A stretch of 64,000 nt of DNA, from NCBI GenBank assembly GCA_022818135.1, contig JAFMSR010000007.1:23811846-23875845 (forward strand), in the 5' to 3' direction. The number at the start of each line of letters is the position of its first letter. Position 1 is the first letter of the stretch. A program made the translations under genes and the position numbers. Source of the stretch: Saxidomus purpurata. Its lineage: Eukaryota; Mollusca; Bivalvia; Venerida; Veneridae. This document shows positions 24,700 to 36,797 of this stretch, piece by piece. The notes beneath the pieces were generated by a model. It searched no databases. It had not been told where the DNA came from and saw nothing but the letters and a program-made list of their open reading frames with translations.

Positions 24700-25060
24700 C
24701 TACCTTGGGAGCGTCTCACTTTTTGACGGCCAAATCAGGTTGCTTAGCGTTCCTAGTGTTTGGGCAGTTACGTCGGGTGTGATTGAGTTTCCCGCATGCA
24801 AAACCGCGTCCGTAGGGGACGGATCCAAGTTGAGCTGTTGAGAAGGTTGAATAGCTCGGAAACGAATATGGCTTTCCCCGAACTGTTGCGACGGTTGGTG
24901 AAACTGCGACTCCCAGTCCCAGTGAGCGGGAATGGTGAGCCAGATACTCGACCTGACCAACTGTCTTCAGAAAAGCCATAAGCGGCAGCAGGTTAAGACT
25001 TAGGCTTCTTCTTTTTAACAGCACATGACTCCGCTTTGTTGAGACCCGCTCGTCGTCCGT
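24700..25060 (-). pseudogene. Retrotransposon gag-like zinc-knuckle fragment
   Basis: The minus-strand frame ending at 24716 has a Ser/Thr-, Gln- and Tyr-rich stretch (QLGSVPYGRG) followed by FACGKLNHTRRNCPN. This is a CCHC zinc knuckle in which the first Cys is replaced by Gly. Upstream is a basic KKRR-type patch. Local GC content is clearly higher than the flanks. This resembles the C-terminal end of a gag/ORF1 protein of an LTR or DIRS-type retrotransposon. No protease, RT or LTR was found nearby, so it is a fragment. Confidence 0.5.
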
Positions 25061-25559
25061 GTCGCTTGCGAGGGGGTTCGGCTATTCTCGCACAGTACCC
25101 TACCCGCCTTCACTTTGGTCGGCGATGTGGATGTGTTTATTTACGTGAAACAGAAAAAAAATCAACTACATAGTCAAATTTACCGGTTTTTAAAAGCCTA
25201 CTTTCCCTGTTGCAAAATCGTCCACCACCGAATTGAACTGGAGCTTGTTTCCTTCCCTCAAACTGCCAACGAATGTCTTTCTCGATTTTCTTTCGTTTTA
25301 TATATTAGAAGTAAACAAAGAATGTTCACGAACGTCATCTTTTAACGCACAAGCTCTGTTATTTGTTCTCTCAACTCTGCCAACATTTTCTTCAAATATT
25401 CATTTACATCACACGGATTTTAATCGTTTGTAACTGATGACTGATTTTCCATACCATTTTCCATAATTTATAGGATAACAAGAACTACGTTTAAAAAAGA
25501 TATTCAGCGCAAATTTTAGTATATGTAAAAGATTAATAGCTAGATTTTTATTGTAAAAA
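25061..25559. other. Stretch with no recognised feature
   Basis: Small open frames at 25115-25345 and 25233-25433 (plus) overlap in different frames and show no domain. Nothing else is visible. Confidence 0.35.
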
Positions 25560-25695
25560 ATAATTTCATTCAGTCGGAAGGTACCAACTGTCACAAAGTG
25601 AGGAAAAAAAACAGGACCTTGACAGGGATTCGAACCCATATAACTTCCCTTGCAAAGTTGTTCTTATGCTCTTCCGTCAGAGCTAATCGGCCATT
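25560..25695 (-). repeat. tRNA-derived SINE-like head
   Basis: The minus strand carries an A-box-like TTAGCTCTGACGGAAGAGC and a perfect B box GGTTCGAATCC (plus-strand 25626-25636), about 45 bases apart as in a tRNA. The acceptor stem does not pair well, so a retroposon head or tRNA pseudogene is more likely than a working tRNA. Confidence 0.5.
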
Positions 25696-26749
25696 TATCA
25701 TTTGTCTCCAATAGTAATTAAATATCTATCGCGATAGATAACAAAACGCAATCCTTTTTTTTTCTAATAAATATACTGCTCGAATTATTGACAGTTATTC
25801 ACTGGCCGAGAAAGTATAAATAGTCTACACTTATAATTAACATTAATTTGGAGGTAACAACATATTATATTGATAGTTATGAATTATATACGTTTATGCT
25901 AAAATTAATATCCTATTCAAGAAAAACTAAAAAACGCAAAAGTTTTTTTTTGTCTATTATCATTCTCACTCGTTCATGGGTCAGTGGATTGATGAAGAAA
26001 TTTGAAATTATCGTATTACAAACCAAGTAAAATGACCATGACAGACCGAAAAACAAATACTGCCGACCGAAAACAGCTTGTTTTCCTAAAGATAATAGTA
26101 TATCGCTAGATGTGATTGGCTATTTACAAATTCCTTCATTTATTTGAAACTTAAGTTATAAAATTATACATTATCTTTTGAAAAAAGGTTGTTTTCGGTC
26201 TGCGTAAACTGTTTTCGTGCTTTTTAAATCTTTTTTTAGTCTAACAGCGTAAATTTCTCATTAAAATCATGTAATACATTCTACTTGTCATTTCATTGGT
26301 GGTTGAAAGGTTACGAACTTCCGGGCAAAAGTGAGCTTGATTCGGCTGCGCCGAAAAACACAAAATAAACGTCTAATGTGGACTGTACAGTACCCAAGGC
26401 TGAATGGCAAATACGCGCTACTTTTTTAATTGCCACACCTCAGCTTATGATTCAAGAGAAATAAATTACATTTAAGTTTAATTCATCAATTCAAACGACA
26501 AAAGCTTTATTTATATTCCTAATGTCTTTCAGTCAATAACAGAGACAAACGTTATGAACAGTCTAGAAAAGGGGCATGCATACTTGAAAATCAATGAATA
26601 AAATGTATCATTTATTAGTCTGTACAATTTTCTTTCAGCCTTCATAAGTATATTAGATAAGGCTCTTTTGTATCTTACAAATGACGTGCTGATTGATGTC
26701 TATGATAGATTTTAGATTGCACACTGATTGTTAGAATATTACATTTGTC

Positions 26750-26910
26750 CAATGAAACAAGGACAAAGTAAATAATACCCCTCGTTACATCATTCGTAAA
26801 GCGTAAACAATTCCCAGTTAGTGTAAGGAACTGTATAATCGATACACTTTGGAAATGAAAGAAGACTTTCAATTATCGTTATTCCTGCCAATTCCCACAG
26901 AAGAAGTCTA
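26750..26910. repeat. Diverged dispersed repeat, copy A
   Basis: It shares CCCAGTTAGTGTAAGGAACT and, about 70 bases on, the blocks TTATTCCTGCCAATTCCCA and AGAAGAAG with copy B at 42480-42610, in the same orientation. The family is unknown. Confidence 0.5.
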
Positions 26911-27242
26911 ATCCGGTACTGTATTGAATTGTACATTGTTCAAGCTGCGGAGGTAGAACAGAAAAGGTTATTGTGTGATTGCATATTGTCAAACAAGGAA
27001 ACATTTTAAAAACAATGTATACACTGAAAAGAAAATGTTTACTCGTGTATATGTTTAACTGCTACATCAAATGATTATATTCACTTTCCTCTTTTATTCA
27101 ATCCCAAAATACCATAGTTTGCTTAACTTATTATCATAAACTGAAAGTTTACTTACCAATCTTATCTATCTTGTAATAAAGGAAACTTTCGTAATCATTT
27201 TCATAACAGGCAATCACGGCCGGGACATAGGAAATTAAATAA

Positions 27243-27410
27243 ACGCTTTTTAGTGTTTCCCGCCCGTATAGAGATGAACTGGTAAGAAACACAGAGGTGT
27301 CGGTGCTATACACCGTGTACATAAAAAGCGTCAAGAGCTACGGTCTGGTACCAGACATCTGCATCTGTGTCTTCAATCTGCGCCTGTCAGTTGTCTTGCC
27401 AGAAATCCTA
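27243..27410 (+). repeat. SINE family 1, truncated copy
   Basis: The body TAGTGTTTCCC, AGAGATGAACTGGTAAGAAAC, ATACACCGTGTACATAAAA and CTGCGCCTGTCAG matches the 15322 and 41161 copies. The tRNA-like head is missing. Confidence 0.65.
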
Positions 27411-29599
27411 GCGACAAAAAAGAGAGGAAAACAATCTTACTGTGGACTTCTGACGACGGGTGGATTGGCGACAACGGAATACACTGAATCTAACAGCTCA
27501 AAAAAGCAAAGGTATCCTTCGACATTTATTGCATTCAAACCGAGATGGCAAATTCTACTTTCATTTTACAAACAGATGCATAATTCCATGCAAAATTCCA
27601 AACTTCCTTTACTTAGTCAACTGACAAAAAATTTGCATTAGTCTTGTACTAAAAGCAACATTTGTACCACATAAATATATAATTATCTGCCGTTGAACCA
27701 TTAATGGGTCATTGAATTGTTTACCACTTTAGTTTATTAAAGAATAAATATTCGTCAAATATTGTTTTCAATAAACGTCTAAATAATGTTTTAATGAATT
27801 ACCTATCAAATGTATTTTACTATTTCATATTTGTGGTCAAATTTTTCATATCATACGGCAGTTGTCGGATGATCGGTTAGCGCGTTTTTACAAGTTCTTC
27901 TGTGCTTGAACTTCAAAATGTTCTGGTTTAAAAACCAACATATTGTTTTCCCTAAAATGATTGACTCTGAAGCGTATGATTTGTCTCTTCTATTTCTTGC
28001 AATTGTAGAGTTTTTCTGATTCCTTGAATGGTTTTTATGTGAGATGGTAAATCTTCAAAATAAAATCATAATCATTGTCATAATACCTATTGGATGCCTT
28101 TTGGTAAATTAATTCAGTTTAAGCATTAAAGTCTCGGTAGTAGTTTTGAACGTTCGTGTTTTAAGGAAACGAAGTGACAACATTTCTCGTATGTTTGAAA
28201 ACTCCGCTGTAGAAAATGCTTCAGCTATTTCAGTCAGTTTTAACGGCTTTTGTTGTAGCGCTTCCACAAGATATGTCATGAGACCAATTAAAGTTGTGAA
28301 AATAATACAATTATTTTAAAGTATCATGGAAGAGAGTTGTAGGTGGTAAAATTAAATCGAAATATTCATGATTACAAGTCTACACGAAGTACAAAATAAA
28401 TTCCAGTTCGAGGTGTCTATTTTTGCAGCTGATTTTATTTTTTTATTCTTCCTGTAGACATGCGTCTAATAAAAACAATGATTCAAGAAAATTGCCAAAC
28501 AAATCAAACCATTTACGTGACTGTTTACAATGAAGGTCTTGATTTGTCTGTCTGGATGGTATACTATTTCAATTATGAAGTCAATAGAATTGTCAAAACA
28601 TCTTATTTCTTTAACATTTTCTGTTCCATGATTAATTCGGTTGGCGCTATAGCCATTTTGCTGAATCAGCCACATTCACTCTTTATATATACCAAACGAA
28701 TGTAATGTTACAACATATCGTTTGCTCAGTGTAAATTGAATCATGATAATTCGTGAATATGAATACATGCATACATACCATTAATTTAGAATAGTGAATG
28801 AGCTTGATTAGTCTTTCTTGTAAAATATAGGTTCCTTTCCATAATAGCCCCGGTTTAAGGTCAGATGATACTACAATTGACCTTGTTCCAGGCAGCTAAT
28901 GTATTAAAACACTGATATGTAACAGTTAATAAACTTCCTGTCTGCCACAACTAAATGCTATCAATATGTAACAGTTGTTACTTCTAAAATTAGATCATAT
29001 TTTGTTTTATTACGACTATTCTCATATACGCTTTTCATCTTCCTTTTCCAGAACACCATTATGCTCTCGGTAATGTTGTTCCCCTAACCAGTAATCGATA
29101 ATCAATAACTATCACATGCACTATTTCCCCGTAAAACCACCTATGATATCGGTACATAAAACAAAATAACACAACCATAAAGGAGTTCCAGATAATAATT
29201 CGGGCAATAGATAGTACACGACTTTAACAATTACAAATATGAGTTTGTGCTGAGGATGGAACATGTAGAAAAATGAAAATTAAGTAAGAAGATGACTTAA
29301 TTCTATATATTCCGTAACTAATTCAATGCGTCGTTGAAAGCAGCGTCCCGGCTACCTTCACTTCATTATGAAATTATCATAGTCTTAAAGCGACCTATGA
29401 ATAAACTTTTAACAATTAAAAGTGGGCCTAAATCGCTACAGAATAAAATGAGTAAAGGATTCGCCGCCAGTAAATCTTTGATGAATTAATGTATGTGCAA
29501 ATATCAATTTCTTTTTGAAATGATCAAACTTGACCACTTTTAAAACTTCTCTTATCTATCGTTGTTGAATTTAAATAAGTGGAAAAAGATTTTATAAAA

Positions 29600-29644
29600 A
29601 TAAAAAAAAAAAAAAAAATTTTTTTTTTTTTTAAAAAAAAAAAA
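29600..29644. repeat. A-run / T-run / A-run block
   Basis: Long A, T and A homopolymers follow one another directly. This could be a snap-back poly-A remnant of a retroposon or a consensus error. Confidence 0.6.
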
Positions 29645-30836
29645 TGTTGTTTTCAAAAGTATTTCATCTTATGTTCACTTTGAGGTACACGTTTCTTATA
29701 GCTTTCAAATGCACAATGGGTGTTAAATTAAGTTTGGACCTGAAACTCTTACATCTTAACATTTGTCAATCAAAAGTATGCACGGAGTCGTCAATCCTTT
29801 TTCCAAAGGAATAAAAGATGTCAAGTGTTGACATGAAACGCTTTATTCAAATAAATATACAATATACACATGAAATAACATTTTTGCTTTACAGTGACTA
29901 TCAATTCCAACTTCAAACTGCTGTCTAATAAGTAAAATCTTTAAAGTACTGATTGCCAAAAAAAATGTCTCTTTTTTTCCTCATGCTGAATGTATAACAA
30001 TTTGAACGAAAGGTACGAAAACTTACTACATGTTCAAAATGAACAAAATAAATAATCATTAGAAACAAATTCTACTTAATTAGTTTACTTTCGCTCTGAT
30101 ATTTCTTACCACCTGACTGACCATATAAATGAAATTAGGTTTGTTTGGTTGATTGTCTTTTGGTTTCTGTTTGAAAACAATTATGATGAAAGTCAAACAG
30201 TTCAAAACAATTTAATAAGTTATTCATTTAAAAATGTGCCCAGAAAAAAAGGTTACATCGTACAAATGAATACATGTCGAGAATTCTTCAATTTGAAAAG
30301 CAGCGAAATAACTTGCTTGAATATTCAATAAAAAGGTATAAGGTGTTCTGACATTTAAACCGCCATCAATAATAACTCAACGATCTGAAATTAACAGACT
30401 GGGTTGCGATTTCTGTTTTATAGCAGTATCTAATTCAGTATTTTTCAAATAAACGCTTGTTTTTCATCTGATATTTCTTGAATATTGGTGTCCGATCACA
30501 AGACGCTCAAACGTGCCCTTGTAAATATTTGGCTTTCTGACTATCTACGCATGCGCAAGAATATTGCGACATAATACCAACCGAATGCAAAAGCAGACGA
30601 TACAATATGACAAGTCATAAAATTAATATATTTTTAAAATGGTCACATTTGATACAAGTGTGAACAAACGAATAAATAACATTGACTTTTGAATAGATAA
30701 CATATATAACTAAACATATAAAAATAAACACAAGCCAGCTTATGGCTACTGTTATCAACTATCCTGCAAGTACTACACTAAACTCTGGGTAAATAATTTT
30801 GTCAGCGATCTTAAATGATACAGATAGTCCAGTCCC

Positions 30837-31600
30837 TGAGGACCTCCCGTGTGCAAAAAAGCGTACCGGCTAATTTTCATATCAATGTTTAGATAAATGT
30901 CTGAAGTGTCAGAAAAATTTGGGTGGACTTGACGCATGATGGTACGTTTTCAGAAATCCAAGATGGCGTCCAAGATGGCCGCCAAAATACTGAAAAACCA
31001 CTAATTTTCACTTTTCAGTCCTTATTACGTAAAAAATAATATATTTTTTAATCCTTATGTACATAAACAATTGAATACATGTCTTTCCACTTAATAAAGT
31101 TGTTTTATGCCATATTTTGTGACACATATTGAAAATATTAAAAACAATCCCTGAAAAAATGTGTGAAAAATGACTAAAAAATCATAAAGGGTGTAAATTT
31201 TCATGTCTCTGATTAAAAGTTTGAGCCAAAGTTTTAATATTATTATTTTAGATGTAAATGTCATCTTTTTTCTTTACATTAGTGTCTTTTTTACTGTTAA
31301 AGGACACCTTTCCATTCGTTTATTGCCATTTTCTTAGAAGTGGGTGGGGTAAATGAATTTACATTACGAAAGCCTTAATATGCATTTTCAAGCGTTTCTT
31401 TGCCAAGAACTTAATATTTCTATCATGTTTGCTAGGATTTTCACTGAAATCTGTAATTATGTAGTTCTTAAAAATACCTTCTCTTTGTTTTAATCGATCT
31501 ATTGTCATGAATTGTTGCTATGGTAACAGCTTTTAAAAATATGAAAGCTGGCAATTATTGTTATTCAGGTGTGTTTTGTTTAACAAAAAAAAATGTGTTT
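30837..31600. repeat. Left inverted arm of the 6-kb structure
   Basis: It pairs with 36045-36797. Similarity ends inward just after AACAAAAAAAAATGTGTTT. It includes two ATGGC(G/C) motifs at 30960-30985 that resemble YY1-type sites. Confidence 0.85.
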
Positions 31601-31947
31601 GTCGTTTATAAACATGTGTAGTGTAAACATTGGTAAAGTGATAGAAATTGTAATCGCAATACTGTAAATATTCTTTTGATATACTGAGCTGATTAAATGA
31701 TGTGTTAGTTCAGCTCTTTGTTTTAATCGATCTATTGTCATGAATTGTTGCTATGTTAACAGCTTTTGAAAATATGAAAGCTGGCAATTATTGTTATTCA
31801 GGTGTGTTTTGTTTAACAAAAAAAAATTGTGTTTGTCGTTTATAAACATGTGTAGTGTAAACATTGGTAAAGTGATAGAAATTGTAATCGCAATACTGTA
31901 AATATTCTTTTGATATACTGAGCTGATTAAATGATGTGTTAGTTCAG
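31481..31947. repeat. 233-bp tandem duplication
   Basis: Copy 1 (31481-31713) and copy 2 (31714-31947) are nearly identical, both running from CTCTTTGTTTTAATCGATC to TGATGTGTTAGTTCAG. The first half of copy 1 is also the inner end of the left inverted arm, so the duplication arose from arm sequence and crossed the arm border. Confidence 0.9.
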
Positions 31948-33094
31948 CCTTACACCATGAAATGTTTGTAGAATTTCCAGAAAAGTTTTTTTATGAAAAT
32001 GTTACAGTTGTGACATTTTTACCTTTATGTTGACAACATGTTATCTTTGTAGCCGTAACAGAAACTAAAACAGCAGCAAATAATTACATATTTTTATGAA
32101 CGTTTGTCAGTTGTCACACTGTATGAATATATCATTCATCGCTTATTTAAAAACGTATCACAGAAATTAATGAAAGTCTTACAATGTCTCATAAACCTCT
32201 AATAGTTACTAACTCAAAGTTTATTAGAGAAGCCACACATTTCAGATGCATAGTAGTTGTACATAAATCTGAATGAACTCTGCTGAAGTAAAAGATCGCT
32301 CAACAATTAGTTTAGGATTAACAAGCTTGCTTCTAAAAATCAAAGTACTACCATAAAAAATGTTGAAATAAATTACTTTAGAACTGTAAATTCAGGATTT
32401 TATTCATTGTACAATACTGAATTTTAGTAGACGAAACTATATCGCTAGCCGGACCCAATACAACTTTCACGTCGTATTGAAGTTGATATCCTTTTTAATA
32501 GTTTATGATGACTTAAGTGCTGATGACTGTGCACTTTTGTTTTGGAAGAATGGGAAGGGGCAAAACTGAGTCCCATTCTTGTTCAGGACAAGGTCAAGTT
32601 TAAGAAATCAAATTAACAATTAATCTTGTCGGCATAATTTTGCTATAAACGGAAGTAGTGTCCTAGTGTAATATAGTAGTGTACAGTTATATTTGATACA
32701 CAATAACCATGTGATTCTCTCCATAACGTCTTTAGTTATGCTCTGTGCAAGACAAAATGGAGCTAGATGCATGGTTCTGGTGCTATGCACATCCTTTACT
32801 GCACTGTGTCTATCTATTGTTTCTGGAGTGAAGTAAACTCAAACATAGCAGGCCAAATTTCTGATCTGACTGAGCCTATAACCAAACTTTGCTTAATTCT
32901 CTTGCCCATACACATTCCTTTTAGTCATGAATTTTGAAGAAATCTAGCATTAGAAGTCTATACAAGCTGAAATATAGCGGGTTTGACCCAACTTCTGGTC
33001 CTATGGGACTTTTTCCGCTGACACATCATGTCATATTCATTCATGCACTGTACAACTGGTGTCATTATGCAATATTTTTATCAGTTTTCTTTTT
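31948..33094. other. Interior of the 6-kb structure, no recognised feature
   Basis: AT-rich with no supported reading frame. Confidence 0.4.
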
Positions 33095-33944
33095 TAGCTC
33101 ACCTGGCACAGAGTGCAATGCTGAGCTATTAGGATCACTCACCGTCCGCCGTCCGTCGTACGTCGTCCATTTCCTTCAAACGACATCTCCTCTAAAACCA
33201 CTAGGCCAATGTTGATGAAACTTTGCAAGGATGTTTCTTACATAAAGCTCTATCAAAGTTGTTCAAATAATTCTATTTCATACAGAACTCTGGTTGCTAT
33301 GGCAACAAAAAGGAAAAACTTTAAAAATCTTCTTTTCTGAAACCACAAGGCCTAGAGCTAAGATATTTAGCATGTGGCATTGTCTAGTAGATCTCTACCC
33401 CCGGGCCAAATTGACCACCCCCGGGGGTCACTTGGTTTAACATAGGCTTATAAAGGAAAAACTTAAGAAATCTTCTTCTCTGAAACTGCAAGGCCTAGAT
33501 ATTAGATATTTGGCAAGTAGAAATGCCTAGTAGACCTCTTCCAAAATTGTTCAAATTATGACCCCCAAGTCAAAATTGACATGTCCAGGGCGTCATATAA
33601 TTTTACATAGGCAAACAGAATCGACTTTAAAAATCTTCTTTTCTGAAACCACAAGGCCTAGAGCTGCTAAATTTAGCATGTATTATTGTCTTGTGGACCT
33701 TTACAAAAATTGTTCAAATCATGGCCCCCGGGTCAAAATTAACCCTTCCTGTGAGGGGTTGGATCACTTGATTTCACATAGGCTTATATAGGAACCACAA
33801 GGCCCACAGGCAGAGCTTAGATATTTGGAATGTTGCTAAGCGTTGTGTAGTGGACCTCTACGAATAATGTTAAAATCATGACCCCTTGTATTATAGCCAA
33901 TGGTAGTCAGGTGAGCGATATAGGGCCATCTTGGCCCTCTTGTT
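33095..33944. repeat. Tandem-core dispersed repeat nested in the 6-kb structure
   Basis: It starts TAGCTCACCTGGCACAGAG with CCGTCCGCCGTCCGTCGTAC near 33145. It contains about four diverged units of roughly 150 bp sharing AAATCTTCTT(C/T)TCTGAAAC, CACAAGGCCTAGAGCT, ATTTAGCATG and TTGTTCAAAT.ATG. It ends CAGGTGAGCGATATAGGGCC then ATCTTGGCCCTCTTGTTTA. The ends AGCTCACCTG and CAGGTGAGC are complementary. This flank-core-flank layout is common in bivalve repeats. The open frames inside are repeat-derived. Confidence 0.75.
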
Positions 33945-36044
33945 TAAGACAACTAAGTCTTCTTCATGTGTGTTCAGACATTTTGCGAAATCTACCAAAT
34001 ACATTCCAAGAAACCTTCAGACCTGCCATCGTGTGCCCATCTTACTTGTCAGGTCACAATCAGTCAAACTATAAGCAGCTAGTAAAACTATACAGAATTT
34101 TAGAAACCTAACTGCTATTTTCAGCAATTGAACATAATTATGTTGTTGAAACACGATTCCAAAAAGCTTTTACTTATCACTAAGAACATTGATACTAAAG
34201 TTGAATTTCATTTTATGCGTGATTGGATATTCTGTCATTGATCGCAGCATAACTAAACAGTGATGTGAATAAAAACAAGTTAATATGCAGTTTTAAGTAA
34301 GAGGTATACCAAATTCAATGGATTACGTACTGCCATTAATGAGAAACCTGTATCAGACCCGGCTAGCGACTCATCCAATGTAGGTTTCACAGCTGTTTTC
34401 CCCTATTACTGAATTCAGTTTTTGTACTCTACAACCTAAAATAACCCCGTATTGTCCTGACCTAAATAACTTTGATAGCGTTCTGTTTCAAAATTTTTAC
34501 AGTAGTGTTTTGATTGTCATTAAAAACAGATTATGGAACCATTAAAAAAATTTTGTGAACAGAACATCATTTAAATAATATACAGTTATGATGTGTCTGA
34601 AATTATTAGCTATTATTCTAAGACCGGCGACACGGGAAAAGGGGCCTTCTCACTCGCTTTCTTGCATGTTTCAAACAAATAGTATTTAAATATTAACATG
34701 CAAAAATTTCTACGTACAGTTATTACAACATTTTAAATACGCACAAATAAGGCGTCACTGTTTCCTCTAATCTTTACGTCTCACAGAAAAATTTCACGCC
34801 TAATTCGCTTCTTTTAACATGGGATTTTTATTCATTGTGTTAATAATTTTGTAACAGTCTCATTTATATTTTGTGGCAAAATATGTACTCTTCCGATATC
34901 TAATATCTGGTGTAATACTTTATGTCCTTTTACCATGATATGCTGTTTTCATAAGGTATCGCCAAAATAATTTAAGCAAAAAAGAATTATAATGAATCAC
35001 TGTTGTCATATTGCAATTGTCTTTTAAAATTTTGAAATAAAAAATTGCTTCTGTGCAAGAAAATAGTAGCTATCAGTTTTTAACATTGGTGTTGTATTTA
35101 AAGAGAATGAAAAATACAAATTTTATGTTAAATTCAATCAATAATTGTCAAACAATGTAACAAATATCCGAAGGCCCGTTCTCCCATCATGCCGGTCATA
35201 AAGTTTGAGTTTGTATGAAAGTTTCAATCCAGTTAAGTAATTAAAGAAGTATCATTCATATATGACATTTATCAAATGATTGGTATTACATATATATATA
35301 TATATATATAGTCTATAAAAAATAACTGTCTTTCATATATGCTTTGGCGAAATGATTACACAAACTACATGATATAAATGAGACAATGATAGAGTTTCAT
35401 TGAGTTTTTTATTTTTTGTTGAAATAGTATGATATCTTCATACATTGTGACAAATGTTCATTATTATGCATGCATGTAAAAGAAATGTGATCTCGTTTAT
35501 CATGCTCGGCACATAATAAAGATTTTAGTTTCTGTAAAAGCTACAAGGGTAACATGCTGTCAACATGCGGTGTTAAAATGTGCTAACTGTGACAGTTTCT
35601 GAAAAAAAAAACTTTTCCGGAAGTTCTCTTTAAATTTCACGGTGAAAATCGGAGCTAACTCATCCTTCAGTCTATAAACTCCGTGTATTTAAACAATATT
35701 CTTTAACATAATGGTGAAAATATTTACTATAATTTAACTAAAACTTGCACTCTATAAACGAGAGCCTAAAACTATAAACAATTAAATTATTATTATAAAC
35801 TATATACAATTTACAGTGAAATCCGTATATAACGACTCTGGATATAGCGATATAGTTTTCCTTCTTTATTTGATATGGGACTGCTACATTTATATAACAT
35901 ACTCTCGATATACAGATTTTCATATCATTTAACTTTTAATGTTATCCGAAATGACCAACATCCGAATGCTATTTCATTTTTTCAATCACTTTTTTGCGAC
36001 TCAGCTTGACCAGTTTGTATCTTTTGTATTATTATATGAAAAGA
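33945..36044. other. Interior of the 6-kb structure, right part
   Basis: No supported gene. It contains a TA microsatellite at about 35290-35311. A pogo/Tigger-like end lies near 35812 (TA then CAGTGAAATCCGTATATAAC), with no matching partner end found. Confidence 0.4.
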
Positions 36045-36797
36045 AAACACATTTTTTTTTGTTAAACAAAACACACCTGAATAGCAACAATTGCCAGTTT
36101 TCATATTTTCAAAAGCTGTTACCATAGCAACAATGACAAAAGATCGATTAAAACAAAGAGAAGGTATTTTTAAGAACTACATAATTACAGAGTTCAGTAA
36201 AAATCCTGGCAAACATGATAGAAATATCAAGTTCTTGGCAAAGAAACGCTTGAAAATGCATATAAGGCTTTCGTAATGTAAATTCATTTACCCCACCCAC
36301 TTCTAAGAAAATGGCAATAAACGAATGGAAAGGTGTCCTTTAACAATAAAAAAGACACTAATGTAAAGAAAAAAGATGACATTTACATCTAAAATAATAA
36401 TATTGAAACTCTGGCTCAAACTTTTAATCAGAGACATGAAAATTTACACCCTTTTTATGATTTTTAGTCATTTTTCACACATTTTTCAGGGATTGTTTTA
36501 AATATTTTCAATATGTGTCACAAAATATGGCATAAAACAACTTTTATTAAGTGGAAAGACTGTATTCAATTGTTTAGTACATAAGGATTAAAAATTATTA
36601 ATTTTTACTTAATATGGACTGAAAGTGAAAATTAGTGGTTTTTCAGTATTTTGGCGGCCATCTTGGACGCCATCTTGGATTTCTGAAAACGTACCATCAG
36701 CGTCAAGTCCACCCAAACTTTTCTGACACTTCAGACTTTATCTAAACATTGATATGAAAATTAGCCGGTACGCTTTTTTGCACACGGGAGGTCCTCA
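36045..36797. repeat. Right inverted arm of the 6-kb structure
   Basis: Inverted copy of 30837-31600, ending TTGCACACGGGAGGTCCTCA. A short open frame (36139-36273 plus) is mirrored in the left arm, but the differences look random rather than selected. Confidence 0.85.

Larger units (their letters stand above)
25696..30836. other. Gene-free stretch with one SINE fragment
   Basis: It contains the SINE fragment at 27243-27410, an A/T homopolymer block at about 29600-29644 (A-run, T-run, A-run), and a diverged repeat around 26750-26910 that shares AATTCCCAGTTAGTGTAAGGAACT-type sequence with 42480-42610. No exon or domain was recognised in the remaining open frames. Confidence 0.45.
30837..36797. 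mobile_element. 6-kb structure with inverted arms of about 760 bp (foldback or DNA-transposon-like)
   Basis: The left arm (30837-31600) and right arm (36045-36797) are inverted copies at high identity. Both outer ends read TGAGGACCTCCCGTGTGCAA going inward, then share GCGTACCGGCTAATTTTCAT and a paired ATGGCGTCCAAGATGGC motif. The 4.4-kb interior has a 233-bp tandem duplication next to the left arm and another dispersed repeat at 33095-33944, but no recognisable transposase, polymerase or integrase. I found no target-site duplication. Long inverted arms fit a foldback element, a deleted Polinton-type element, or an inverted segmental duplication; the sequence does not decide between them. Confidence 0.65.

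Noticed and set aside
25615..25690. Functional tRNA gene on the minus strand
   Set aside because: A and B boxes are present but the acceptor and anticodon stems fail to pair convincingly.
32934..34111. Three plus-strand open frames of 77-93 codons
   Set aside because: They lie in or beside the tandem-core repeat and follow its units; no domain.
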